DNA from: Arthrobacter sp. AZCC_0090
GTDB taxonomy: Bacteria; Actinomycetota; Actinomycetes; Actinomycetales; Micrococcaceae
DNA: 64,000 bases
Direction of reading: 5' to 3'
Assembly (NCBI RefSeq): GCF_014207375.1
Contig: NZ_JACHEE010000004.1
Span: forward strand, 186,001 to 250,000
Shown here: piece after piece, positions 1-8,722 of the stretch
Layout: each line of letters begins with the position of its first letter
Numbering within the stretch: position 1 is the stretch's first letter
The notes under the pieces: model-generated
What the model was told of the DNA's origin: nothing
Seen by the model: the letters and a program-made list of their open reading frames with translations, nothing else
The model's database searches: none
Program-made: the position numbers and the translations under genes

Positions 1-2289
1 TCCCCAGCCGCCCCCTTGGCGGGACATGCCTTCTCGCTTCCACTCGACGAGATCGGTGGGGATCTCCTCAAGGAATTGGCTGGCGGGGTTGTATTGACTC
101 TGGCCCCACATGCTGCGGACTTCCGAGCGGGTCACATACAGGCGCTTCCTTGCACGGGTGAGTCCCACATAGGCCAGGCGGCGTTCTTCCGCCAATTCCT
201 TGGGATCCGTAGCGGAGCGCTGATGCGGGAAGAGCCCGTGTTCCATGCCGGTCAGGAAAACCACGGGGAATTCCAGGCCTTTGGCCGTGTGGAGGGTCAT
301 GAGCGTGACCACGCCCATCCGCTTCGCCTCTGCCACCGCGGCGGCTGCGTCCTCGGAGGATCCCTCCGGGGCGTCGGGGATCTGGTCGGCATCGGCCACG
401 AGCGAGACTTGCTCCAGGAACTCGCCCAGCGAGCCTTCGGGGTTGTCTCGCTCGTATTCCCGGACCACGGCCACCAACTCGGCCAGGTTTTCCACCCGCG
501 ATTCGTCTTGCGGATCGGTGCTGGCCCGAAGCCCGGCAAGGTAACCGGTCTGTTCGAGGACAGCCTCAAGGGCGGCCGCAGCACCTGAGCCGGTCGCCAC
601 CTCCGCCAGGTCATCCAGGAGCTTCACGAAGCCCAGAACCGCGTTCACGGAGCGGGTGGCCATGCCGGGAGCCTGGTCCGCCTTGCGTGCCGCGGACATG
701 AACGACGTACGCTCGCGCTCGGCGAGGGCGGCCACTGCGCCCTCGGCACGATCGCCGATACCGCGCTTGGGTTCGTTGAGGACGCGACGCAAATTGACGT
801 CGTCGTCCGGGTTCACCAGGACGCGAAGGTACGCGAGGGCGTCCTTGATTTCCTTGCGCTCGTAGAAGCGGGTGCCACCCACCACCTTGTACGGAAGGCC
901 CACGCGGACCAGCACGTCTTCAATGGAACGCGACTGTGCGTTGGTGCGATAGAAGATGGCGACATCGCCGGGACGCAGGCCGTCCTCGTCCTGGAGCCGG
1001 TCGATTTCCTTGGCGATGAACTGGGCTTCGTCGTGCTCGTTCTCGCCCACGTAGCCGATGATCTTCTCGCCGTCGCCCTCGGCCGTCCAGAGTTTCTTGT
1101 CCGGCCGGTTCGGGTTGCGCGAAATGACGGAGTTGGCGGCGCTCAGGATGTTCTGCGTGGAGCGATAGTTCTGCTCCAGCTTGATGGTGCGGGCGTCCGG
1201 GTAATCATTCTCGAATTCGACAATGTTGCGGATGTCCGCACCACGGAAGGCGTAGATGGACTGGTCTGAATCGCCGACGACGGTGAGCTCGCTCGCGTGG
1301 GGACCTTCACCGACGATTTCGTGGACCAAAGCGTACTGGGCGTGGTTGGTGTCCTGGTATTCGTCCACGAGGACATGCCGGAAACGACGGCGGTAGGACT
1401 CTGCGAGCGCCGGGAAGGCCCGGAACATATAGACCGTTTGCGCGATGAGGTCGTCGAAGTCCATGGCGTTGGCCTGGCGCAGCCGCTGGGTGTAGCCCTT
1501 GAAGACGTCCGCGACAGCGCTTTCGAACGGCTCGTTATGGTTGGCGGTTGCCGCGAAGGCATCATCGTCGATGAGCTCGTTCTTCAGGGCGGAGATCTTG
1601 TGCTGGATGGCCTTCGGCGCGAACCTCTTGGGGTCCAGGTCCAGGTTCTTGGCCACGAGCGTGATCAACCGCAGGGAGTCCGCGGAATCGTAGATGGAGA
1701 AGTTGGAGTTCAGCCCCACGTTGGCGGCCTCGCGGCGCAGGATGCGCACGCAGGAGGAGTGGAAGGTGGAGATCCACATGGACTTGGCGCGGCCGCCCAC
1801 CAAGGCCTCGATGCGTTCCCGCATTTCCGCGGCCGCCTTGTTGGTGAAGGTAATGGCCAGGATCTCGCCGTGATGGGCCCGTCCGGTAGCGATCAAGTAG
1901 GCAATGCGGTTTGATAGCACGCGGGTTTTACCCGAACCTGCGCCAGCCACGATCAGCAAAGGGCTGCCGGCATGTTTGACGGCTTCCTCCTGCTGCGGGT
2001 TCAGTCCTTGGAGCAAAGCCTCGGCAGAGGGCAAGCCCGAGTGGCCCCGACCGTGCCCACCACTGGATGCGTCGCCGTCGGGAGTCCCGCCCCAGGACGC
2101 ACCGCTACCGCCACCGGCCGCACCGGGTTCGGCTTGACGCCCAAGCTGCGCGCCGGCGTCGGGCAAGCCTCGCTCGAAGTCCGGCAGGCCACCGCCGGCG
2201 CGCGAAAGCATGGCTGGAGCGGCCTTGGTGGCAGCTCCGCTGGCAGCTTTGAAGGGGCCATCTGCGTACGGGTCAAACAACATATCCAT
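1..2289 (-). CDS. pcrA: ATP-dependent DNA helicase PcrA/UvrD, 3' end outside window
   Basis: Superfamily 1A 3'-5' DNA helicase used in nucleotide-excision repair, replication restart and removal of recombinase filaments. The frame is open from an ATG at 2289 to the left edge, giving 763 codons. Motifs in order are Walker A AGAGSGKT (near residue 114), TFTNKAAAEMRER (Ia), motif II DEYQDTNHAQY, VVGDSDQSIYAFRGAD (III), LEQNYRST (IV), TLHTAKGLEFPVVF (V) and AYVGLTRARKRLYV (VI). An approximately 80-residue Gly/Ala/Pro-rich segment precedes the helicase core, longer than in Bacillus PcrA. A second ATG lies two codons downstream (2283), so the exact start is uncertain by 6 bp. The missing part should be the C-terminal RNA-polymerase-binding tail. 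The gene diverges from the histidine kinase at 2529. Identity is secure; PcrA versus UvrD naming is a convention. Confidence 0.95.
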   Translation of the reverse strand, partial: MDMLFDPYADGPFKAASGAATKAAPAMLSRAGGGLPDFERGLPDAGAQLGRQAEPGAAGGGSGASWGGTPDGDASSGGHGRGHSGLPSAEALLQGLNPQQEEAVKHAGSPLLIVAGAGSGKTRVLSNRIAYLIATGRAHHGEILAITFTNKAAAEMRERIEALVGGRAKSMWISTFHSSCVRILRREAANVGLNSNFSIYDSADSLRLITLVAKNLDLDPKRFAPKAIQHKISALKNELIDDDAFAATANHNEPFESAVADVFKGYTQRLRQANAMDFDDLIAQTVYMFRAFPALAESYRRRFRHVLVDEYQDTNHAQYALVHEIVGEGPHASELTVVGDSDQSIYAFRGADIRNIVEFENDYPDARTIKLEQNYRSTQNILSAANSVISRNPNRPDKKLWTAEGDGEKIIGYVGENEHDEAQFIAKEIDRLQDEDGLRPGDVAIFYRTNAQSRSIEDVLVRVGLPYKVVGGTRFYERKEIKDALAYLRVLVNPDDDVNLRRVLNEPKRGIGDRAEGAVAALAERERTSFMSAARKADQAPGMATRSVNAVLGFVKLLDDLAEVATGSGAAAALEAVLEQTGYLAGLRASTDPQDESRVENLAELVAVVREYERDNPEGSLGEFLEQVSLVADADQIPDAPEGSSEDAAAAVAEAKRMGVVTLMTLHTAKGLEFPVVFLTGMEHGLFPHQRSATDPKELAEERRLAYVGLTRARKRLYVTRSEVRSMWGQSQYNPASQFLEEIPTDLVEWKREGMSRQGGGWG

Positions 2290-2528
2290 GGTGTTTACCA
2301 GTCTAGGCGGTGGCTCTGACACTGGATGTCCGGATACCGTTCCCGAGCGCGAAACGCCTGAAGCGTGCCCTGGCGGGGAAGACATTGACGCAAGACCTGC
2401 TGATCTTTCGCAATGTCCCGTCAAATAGCAGCTCTGCCGGGGAATAACGAGGTTCGGGTGGCCTCCCCCACTTATGCTTCTTAGAAGCCACAAGTTCACA
2501 GGCTTAGGGACACATCCGGGGGAACGGC
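2290..2528. other. Divergent intergenic region between pcrA and kinase operon
   Basis: About 240 bp separate two divergent starts, so both promoters must lie here. I cannot assign convincing -35/-10 pairs and see no repeat or RNA structure. Confidence 0.4.
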
Positions 2529-3713
2529 ATGCGCAGAAAACGAGGGATTTGGCGTACGCGCCGGCCCGGGGTGGTGTCGAAATTCGGCACCACCCTGGGA
2601 TTGTGCATCGCCACGGTGGCAAGTTTGTTCATGGCTGCGACCAACCGGCTCCAGCCTTGGGAATTCGTGGCCTCATACCTCGTCTTGGCCGCGCTCTTCT
2701 TTTGCTTTGCACTGATGCTCCACTCGGATGCGTGGCCCCAGCGCGTGGGGATTCTCGTCGGCCTGATCCTGCTCGCTGAACTGTTGGGCTCCTCGGAACA
2801 ACGCGACGAGCTCAACCCCACTTTCCTCCCCTACAGCCTGGTCCTCGCGGCAAGTTCCGTGCTCGTCTTTTCGATGCGCAAAACCTGGCGCTCGGTGATG
2901 TTCACAGCCATGACGTTCTTGCTCGTCCTTGGATACACCGTCCTGTCCGCCTTGGTGATAGGCGTCCGCCCGGCGAGCGCTTTCATTCTGGCAGCGGCGT
3001 GGGTTATCACCTTGGCAATGCGGCTTGGCGGACCACGCGCTTTGGCCCAGTACTGGGGCGATTTCGCCGTGCGCCAAGAGTCCGTGGCGGCCCACATCGT
3101 CGCACAGAACCGGCGCAGTTCCGCAGCCTGGAACGCGAGGCATCTGCACGACACCGCCTTGCGCACGCTCACCGTGATCGGTCGCCAAGGGGCCGGGGCT
3201 TCCTCGAAGGAGCTGAGGGAAATGCTCGACGGCGGCGCCTCCGCAGAAATCGCGGCGCGGCGTGCGTCCCCCTCCCCGGGCACAGCCGGCGCCAGTTTTG
3301 CAGCAATGTCGCCGCCCAAGGTGACCGAACCCGGCGACCTCGCCGCTCGACTGCGGCTAATCGCCGAGAAGCGGGCACGGGACGGTTTCAGCGTCGAGAT
3401 CCATGGGATGACCGGACCACTGACCGCGACTGTCCAGGCTGCCTTGCTGGCGGCCGTGGATGAATGCATCCTGAACGCCGACAGGCACGCTGGCGCAGGG
3501 CATGTGGATGTGCTTCTGTCCCGGACTTCGGACCACGTGTCAGTGGTAGTCAGCGACTCCGGTTGTGGATTTGATCCTTCGAAGCTCCCCACCGACAGGT
3601 TGGGCGTCAAGGAATCCGTCCTCGCACGGATGCGCGATGCCGGGGGCCGCGCGCGGGTCTTTTCCGCCCCTGGGCGAGGAACCACGATCCTGTTGGAAGC
3701 GGTGAACGCATGA
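2529..3713 (+). CDS. Sensor histidine kinase, HisKA_3/NarL-type
   Basis: Membrane histidine kinase, first gene of a three-gene operon. The N-terminal half (residues about 20-165) has five to six hydrophobic segments and no recognisable extracellular sensor domain. A short DHp helix follows with RHLHDTALRTL, where His207 (H-D-x-x-L context) is the likely phosphorylation site of the HisKA_3 family. The C-terminal HATPase_c domain has the N-box ECILNADRHAGAG, the G1 box DSGCGFD and a G2-like APGRGTTI. It overlaps the next gene by ATGA (3710-3713), so the two are translationally coupled. The signal sensed cannot be read from the sequence. Confidence 0.88.
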   Translation: MRRKRGIWRTRRPGVVSKFGTTLGLCIATVASLFMAATNRLQPWEFVASYLVLAALFFCFALMLHSDAWPQRVGILVGLILLAELLGSSEQRDELNPTFLPYSLVLAASSVLVFSMRKTWRSVMFTAMTFLLVLGYTVLSALVIGVRPASAFILAAAWVITLAMRLGGPRALAQYWGDFAVRQESVAAHIVAQNRRSSAAWNARHLHDTALRTLTVIGRQGAGASSKELREMLDGGASAEIAARRASPSPGTAGASFAAMSPPKVTEPGDLAARLRLIAEKRARDGFSVEIHGMTGPLTATVQAALLAAVDECILNADRHAGAGHVDVLLSRTSDHVSVVVSDSGCGFDPSKLPTDRLGVKESVLARMRDAGGRARVFSAPGRGTTILLEAVNA

Positions 3714-4885
3714 CGATGCCGGCTATGTCGCGGACCAGCGTGGAGGGACCACTTTTCGTGTCCCGGGAGATTTTGGCGACAGCCTGTTTCGTGCTGTGGA
3801 TCCTCAACTTCTATCTCGCACTAGGAACCGGCAACAAAGGCGGCGCTGCCCCTTGGCACGTCTTTGCTTCCGGTTTGGACCTTTTAGGGCTCCTCGTCGC
3901 CGTGCGCGCATCCGATGCCGGCACCCAGCGGGACCGGCTGACCACTCTTCGTGCCACGTGGCTGGTCCTGATTCTGGGCGCCAGTTGGTGCGCAATGTTG
4001 GCTACCACGCCGGACACGGGTCTGGCGCTGATCGGAGCGAACGCGCTCTTCTCCGCGGTCTCTGTTCTTCTTGTCTCCCATCTCTGGAACCTTCGTGGAT
4101 TCATCGCCCTCACTGTCGCGATTGGAATTATCAGCACAGGCCTCTACACCGTCACTCCTGGCGCCGACCCGCGGGCAGCATGGAACATCCTCTTCCTGTC
4201 GCTCCTTCCCGGTTTCGTCGGATCGGTGAGCGTGTTGCTGCGCAGGGACGCTATCCAACGGAAGGGTGCTGGCTGCCTGAGTGAGCGGCTGGACGCTTTG
4301 ACAGAGGCCATCGACGCCACGACTTCAGTGCGCGAGCTTGAGCTGGCCAGCACCAAGGCGCAGATCGATGAGCTGTTTGCCAAAGTGGCGCAGGCACCGT
4401 CCGTGCCCTTGGACCCGGAAGTGGCCCGGGAAGCGCGGGAACTTGCGGGTAATTTGCGCCAGTTATTGATGGAGGAATGGTCCGACAATTGGCTCACAGA
4501 AGCATTGGAACTGGAGGGCCTCGGCGGCGGTGCGATTTTTGCCCAGGCCGCTGACATTGTGGAAGAGCTGCCGGAGAGCTCACGCCCGGCCATCCTGGCC
4601 GCCACCATGCTGATGACTGCGGGCACCACGTTGCGCGGCACACACCTAGGCGGCATGTACCGGCCAGGCACCGCTCCACGGCCAACGGCGGCACACCGTA
4701 TCCATTTCTTCGCCGAGAAGTCCGGCCAGGACGGGTTTCGCCTGACATGGCGCATCAGCGGAGTTCACAAGAGCCATCTCTCCCCTTTGTTGTGGACCGA
4801 GCTGGCTTCGCTAGGCCGTCCAGCAGTGCGCAATGACCGTGGGGGCTGCAGCATCGTGGTTGAGACGGCAGGGTGGCGACGTTGA
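3710..4885 (+). CDS. Membrane protein of unknown function, kinase-operon partner
   Basis: A 391-aa protein with about six hydrophobic segments in residues 20-175, followed by a helical region (about 185-270) and a soluble C-terminus. The topology mimics the kinase in front, but I find no DHp histidine motif, no N-box and no glycine-rich ATP lid, so it cannot be called a kinase. It may be a degenerate kinase-like sensor or scaffold. It overlaps the upstream gene by 4 bp and the downstream regulator by 13 bp if that gene starts at GTG 4873. I do not recognise the family; the only functional hint is the tight operon with a kinase and a regulator. Confidence 0.75.
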   Translation: MTMPAMSRTSVEGPLFVSREILATACFVLWILNFYLALGTGNKGGAAPWHVFASGLDLLGLLVAVRASDAGTQRDRLTTLRATWLVLILGASWCAMLATTPDTGLALIGANALFSAVSVLLVSHLWNLRGFIALTVAIGIISTGLYTVTPGADPRAAWNILFLSLLPGFVGSVSVLLRRDAIQRKGAGCLSERLDALTEAIDATTSVRELELASTKAQIDELFAKVAQAPSVPLDPEVAREARELAGNLRQLLMEEWSDNWLTEALELEGLGGGAIFAQAADIVEELPESSRPAILAATMLMTAGTTLRGTHLGGMYRPGTAPRPTAAHRIHFFAEKSGQDGFRLTWRISGVHKSHLSPLLWTELASLGRPAVRNDRGGCSIVVETAGWRR

Positions 4886-5619
4886 GCACTATTGAGTTCG
4901 GACCTGTTGAGTTCAGCACTGTTGAGTCGGCCGCGGTACAGTCCGGCTCCGTCCCAGCAACCGAACCGGTTCCGGGCATCCGGGTTCTCATCATCGACCC
5001 CCATCGGCTCTTGATCGACTCTTTGTCGCAATGGTTGCTCGTGAACGCTCCCGGGATCACCGTGTTGGCCGGGACCACTGCCTGGCCACTTGGAGGCCAG
5101 GTGCCCGGCGGCGCTGGAGCCAGCGCGGATGTCGCCGTCGTCGGTGAACTGCGCGGGGGCGAGCCCGGCAGTATTGCCGATGTTGTGACTTCGCTGCGGG
5201 AATCGGGAATGCAGGTGGTCCTTCTGGCGGACCAGCAGCCTGCGATGGCCATCAGTTCAGCCCTCGACGCCGGTGCTCTGGCCATTGTGCCTAAGTCGGC
5301 TGATCCCAGCCACACCGCTGCCGCAATCCGCGCCGCGGCAGCCGGCCGCCGATACTTGCACCCGGACGTCGAGGGCATGCTTGAGTCGACTGCCCATACG
5401 AGGGTGGAGCTGTCGGCCAGGGAGCGGCGGCTCGTGGAGCTGTACCTTGGACCCATGCCTCGAGGCACAAGGGAAGTCGCGGAACATTTGGGGATCAGCG
5501 AGCAGACGGTCAAGTCCCACTTGCATCGGGTCCGCCAGCGCTATGGCGCCGCAGGCTTCAGCGTGGGGAACATCATCAGCCTCCAGGATCAGCTTCGCAA
5601 AGACGGCTGGCTTGGCTAA
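4873..5619 (+). CDS. LuxR-family response regulator with degenerate receiver
   Basis: The C-terminal LuxR-type HTH (about residues 175-235: LSARERRLVELYL, EVAEHLGISEQTVKSHLHRVRQRYG) identifies a NarL/FixJ DNA-binding protein. The receiver-like domain begins at IRVLIIDPH, but where family members have the phospho-acceptor Asp (consensus PDVVLLDxxMPG) this protein reads ADVAVVGELRGGE, so the Asp is absent and one acidic-pocket residue is also changed. The Lys of IVPKSA is kept. The first 30 residues are low complexity from three GTTGAG-type DNA repeats, and the start is uncertain: GTG 4873 is given, but TTG 4882 has a better-placed GGTGG. The stop overlaps the convergent gene at 5616 by 4 bp. 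Confidence 0.85.
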   Translation: MATLSTIEFGPVEFSTVESAAVQSGSVPATEPVPGIRVLIIDPHRLLIDSLSQWLLVNAPGITVLAGTTAWPLGGQVPGGAGASADVAVVGELRGGEPGSIADVVTSLRESGMQVVLLADQQPAMAISSALDAGALAIVPKSADPSHTAAAIRAAAAGRRYLHPDVEGMLESTAHTRVELSARERRLVELYLGPMPRGTREVAEHLGISEQTVKSHLHRVRQRYGAAGFSVGNIISLQDQLRKDGWLG

Positions 5620-7316
5620 CTGACCTGCGGCTGGGGCCGGGAGGTCGACGCAAGGATGCTCACCAGGGCAACCAAGAGCGGAACGCACAATGCCGACATG
5701 AACCCGGCCACAATCATCTGGCTGTGGATTCCCGGCTGTCCTTCCATCATCAGGACAACCCAGAATTGCGCCCAGCAGCCGGTGACCATCACCACGGCAA
5801 GGCGTCCGATTCCCGAGCTGCGTCGAGCACTCACGGCGAACCCCAGCAGCAAGGTCAAAAAGTGGAGGCCCACCAACGCAACTGGCGCCGCCTTCATGGC
5901 CGTGTACAGGCCCAGGACCAGGGGCACGCGGCGTTCTTTGACGCCCGGTCCTTGGCCCGAATCCGCCAGGTACGATCCCGCATAGCTGAATTCGGGCGTG
6001 AGCAGAGCGCTGATCCCCCGCTCTCCCAGGCCGATCAGTCGTTCTGGGTGCGTGACAAAAAACGCGGCGACCTTGCCGAGGTTGATCTGTTCCCCAAACT
6101 GCGGATAGCGGGGGTTGTACACCGCAGAATTGATGGAGTCCATGCTGCTGCCTGCGGCCGTCAGAAAACTCCGGTCCAGTCCCAGCCACTCCAGATCCTC
6201 GGCGGGATCCGGGCTGCTGGGCAGGATCGTCGCGAAGACAGTGTTGTAGAGGTTTACTTCCGTGGCGCGTTTGGGCTGCTCCGCGAGGAACGCCAGGGCA
6301 ACCGCCGCGATGGCAACCACGGCAGCCGCAGGCACCACGAACGCCCGCCACCGTCGGGGAGCCCGCCCGGGCGGCGCAAGCCCGACGGCAGGTGCCTCTC
6401 CGACGGCGGTTGCCGGACCGCCGTCGGGCCCTTCCCGAAGCGACCCTTCCGGAAGCGCACGTTCGGCTTCCGCGCGCCTCCGGGCGCCCACCGGCAGCCA
6501 AAGGAGCGCGAAGGCAACCACCGGCAGCCAAGACACCATCTCCGGCTTGGCCCAGACCGTGAACGCGGCTGCAAAGACCACCATCAGCGCCGATGCCCAT
6601 CGCGGCCCGCGGCCGTTCCAATAGTGCAGCAGGGCCACGGACAGGGCAAGTGTCCCGAGGAATGCAGCTGGCTCGGCGTAGGGCGACACGAAGAAATCCG
6701 AGAAGACCCCGTCCGCCATGACCAGAGTGACTAGCGCAGCGATCAGCACGCGAAACAGAGTCCGCCCCGGCAACGCCACCACGAGCCCGGCAACGAGGGC
6801 GCCGAAAATAACGCAGCAAACAATCCCCACGGCGCGCGTATCAAGGCCGGATCCCCAACCAAACACCGGCGTGAGCCACTTGCCGAGCCACAAGAGCAGC
6901 AATTGCGAGGAATAGACGGGTTCTCCGGATCCAGGGAAACCGCAACCCTCACCGTAGTACTGTTGCGGCACCCAGCCCGGATGGATGAACTGGGCGAAGT
7001 CCTGGTAGCCCCACGGCCTGACGTTCCGAAGGCCCAGTGAACAAACGAGCTGATGACCGGATCCTTGGTCAGCCATGCCAACGGGTTCGGGAAGGAACAG
7101 GCGGAGGATCATTGCGAGCGCCGCAACTGTGCCGGACAACCCGGCAACTCCGCGAACGCGGGGTGAGCCCAGCTCACCAGGCCCGAACATCCTGGCCAGA
7201 TAGGCGGCAGCGGAGCGTAGCGCCTCAACAGTCCCGCTCTTCCGGCGGACCGGTTCCGGTGCGAACGTTGTTGCTCGCGCGCGGGTCTCTGAAGCATCCG
7301 GCCTGGCTTCAACCAT
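5616..7316 (-). CDS. Large polytopic membrane protein, possible GT-C-like enzyme
   Basis: A 566-aa protein starting at ATG 7316, chosen because AGGAGGGCAGAAAC stands directly in front of it; longer open reading upstream lacks a ribosome site. Ten or more hydrophobic segments run through the protein with a long soluble loop after the first. The size, topology and linkage to a GT2 glycosyltransferase resemble GT-C enzymes that use lipid-linked sugars in the membrane. I could not locate a definite catalytic DxD/ExD loop, so the enzymatic role is inference. It is the last gene of the GT2-exosortase-lipoprotein operon and overlaps the preceding lipoprotein gene by 8 bp. Confidence 0.7.
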   Translation of the reverse strand: MVEARPDASETRARATTFAPEPVRRKSGTVEALRSAAAYLARMFGPGELGSPRVRGVAGLSGTVAALAMILRLFLPEPVGMADQGSGHQLVCSLGLRNVRPWGYQDFAQFIHPGWVPQQYYGEGCGFPGSGEPVYSSQLLLLWLGKWLTPVFGWGSGLDTRAVGIVCCVIFGALVAGLVVALPGRTLFRVLIAALVTLVMADGVFSDFFVSPYAEPAAFLGTLALSVALLHYWNGRGPRWASALMVVFAAAFTVWAKPEMVSWLPVVAFALLWLPVGARRRAEAERALPEGSLREGPDGGPATAVGEAPAVGLAPPGRAPRRWRAFVVPAAAVVAIAAVALAFLAEQPKRATEVNLYNTVFATILPSSPDPAEDLEWLGLDRSFLTAAGSSMDSINSAVYNPRYPQFGEQINLGKVAAFFVTHPERLIGLGERGISALLTPEFSYAGSYLADSGQGPGVKERRVPLVLGLYTAMKAAPVALVGLHFLTLLLGFAVSARRSSGIGRLAVVMVTGCWAQFWVVLMMEGQPGIHSQMIVAGFMSALCVPLLVALVSILASTSRPQPQVS

Positions 7317-8163
7317 GTTTCTGCCCTCCTGCCGGCGCGAGCGTGCCGGTGATGGTGCTTGGACTGGACTGGGACTGCAAGGGCCCGACGGCGCACCGGA
7401 CCGTGTACGCGTTGCCCACCGTCCGGATGACCGGACGCAGCACGATTCCGGCGGGCAGTACGTCCGCGCCGAGGAACTGCAAGGCATACGGCAGGCAACG
7501 CGCGTTTCGCGCGGCCGGTGTGGTCATGCTGCCATCGAGGTTGAACCACGCGCTGATGTCTTCGCCGGTGTGGGGCTCCGTGCAGGGAACATCGACGCCG
7601 TCGTCGCTCAACCCGCTGCCCACGGGTTCCTGCCGATAGCACAGGCGCAATGTGGCCGAGTCAGGGCCAGCCATAACGCCCCTCAAATCCAGGGTGGTGG
7701 CGAGCGGGGTGCCGTCTTTCGCGGCCACGAGCACGTCGCAGCGCACCGCCCGAGCGCCGCGCTCCCAGTCGTCGCGGCTCGGGGCGTACGCGGCGATGAC
7801 CAGGCCCGTTGTACCGTCGCGTTCACCGGCGGCCAAGTACTTCCGGAGCGAGGCAACATCGCACAGCCGGGCGGTGACCGTCTTAAGCTCTTGTTGTCCG
7901 GGCCGTGTTCCCCGTCCAGCCAAGGGAGTCGGAACCTGCGTGATCTTGAATGTCTGGGCCGTGTGCGCATCCCCACAGGCAACAGGCGGGCTGGGTTCGC
8001 TGACGGCGTCAAACTGTTCCGGGGACACAATCAGGTGGCAGTCGCCCACCGCGGGGTTCCCGGTCGATGCTCCGGGCAGGGTCTGGTTGCATCCGCTGAG
8101 GACCCCGGCAAGCAGTAACGCTGCTACCGAAAACCTTCCCCATCCCGCTAAGCTACGCGGCAC
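7309..8163 (-). CDS. Lipoprotein with Septum_form-like domain
   Basis: Secreted lipoprotein of 284 aa when read from GTG 8163. That start gives a compact signal peptide ending in lipobox LSGC and has GGGGGCGG just upstream; the frame is open to ATG 8217, but this would put 42 residues before the lipobox Cys. The mature part has two related halves with paired Cys and VGDCH / PCTEPHTGE motifs, as in actinobacterial Septum_form (PF13845-like) proteins. Those domains are extracytoplasmic with poorly known function. The start overlaps the exosortase gene by 11 bp and the end overlaps the membrane protein by 8 bp, which indicates coupled translation. Confidence 0.75.
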   Translation of the reverse strand: MPRSLAGWGRFSVAALLLAGVLSGCNQTLPGASTGNPAVGDCHLIVSPEQFDAVSEPSPPVACGDAHTAQTFKITQVPTPLAGRGTRPGQQELKTVTARLCDVASLRKYLAAGERDGTTGLVIAAYAPSRDDWERGARAVRCDVLVAAKDGTPLATTLDLRGVMAGPDSATLRLCYRQEPVGSGLSDDGVDVPCTEPHTGEDISAWFNLDGSMTTPAARNARCLPYALQFLGADVLPAGIVLRPVIRTVGNAYTVRCAVGPLQSQSSPSTITGTLAPAGGQKHG

Positions 8164-8722
8164 GCCGCCCCCGGCTGGTCTTGCCTGCGCGGACCAGGAC
8201 GAGGATGGCCGCCACAAACCCGATGATCACCACAAACGAACCGAAGAAATGGTGCATGATGCTGAACCCTTGCTCGCCCCACGCCTGCTGCGCGCCGGCA
8301 ATCATGAAATACCTCAAGGCGTTGCTGAAAACCACAATCAGCAACGACGCAAAGGCAGCACGGGCCAATCGTGGCACCGCGATGCGGCCCATGAGGAACA
8401 AGACGCCAGACAAGGCCAGGATGGGAGCTATCAGGACCGAGCTGGAACACAATCCCGTCACCATCAGGGCGAACGGGTGACCGCCGCCGATGTTGTGGAA
8501 GATGATGTCGCGAACGCTGTAGGACGAGCCGCCGAGCGCCCGGTCGAACACCCAGGCCATGGCCCACGCTTCGAAACTACGGATGTGCTCTTGTTGCAAC
8601 ATGGCCAGGACGGCCGCCGCCAAACACGCCACGCCCGGGAGGAGACCGCCCTGGCCCGTCTGGAGCCTTGCGGAACGTGGTCCCTGCGGGATCCCCGCGG
8701 AGTAATCGGCACTCGTGGACAC
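8153..8722 (-). CDS. Exosortase/archaeosortase-family transpeptidase
   Basis: An integral membrane protein of 189 aa with about five hydrophobic segments. It carries the exosortase-type catalytic residues in the right order: Cys92 in MVTGLCSSS, Arg137 in SNALRYF and His157/His158 in MHHFFGS. Exosortases cut C-terminal tripartite sorting signals (motif, hydrophobic helix, basic tail) and probably transfer the protein to a lipid or polysaccharide. It starts with GTG sharing one base with the TAG stop of the glycosyltransferase gene. A choice-of-anchor-like protein with exactly such a C-terminus is encoded next door (10409-11695). The family call rests on motif and topology; the subfamily is not assigned. 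Confidence 0.82.
   Translation of the reverse strand: MSTSADYSAGIPQGPRSARLQTGQGGLLPGVACLAAAVLAMLQQEHIRSFEAWAMAWVFDRALGGSSYSVRDIIFHNIGGGHPFALMVTGLCSSSVLIAPILALSGVLFLMGRIAVPRLARAAFASLLIVVFSNALRYFMIAGAQQAWGEQGFSIMHHFFGSFVVIIGFVAAILVLVRAGKTSRGRRAA

Noticed and set aside
5257..6819. 520-aa minus-strand open frame
   Set aside because: Lies in another frame of the membrane-protein gene (5616-7316) and antisense to the regulator; typical long shadow in GC-rich DNA.
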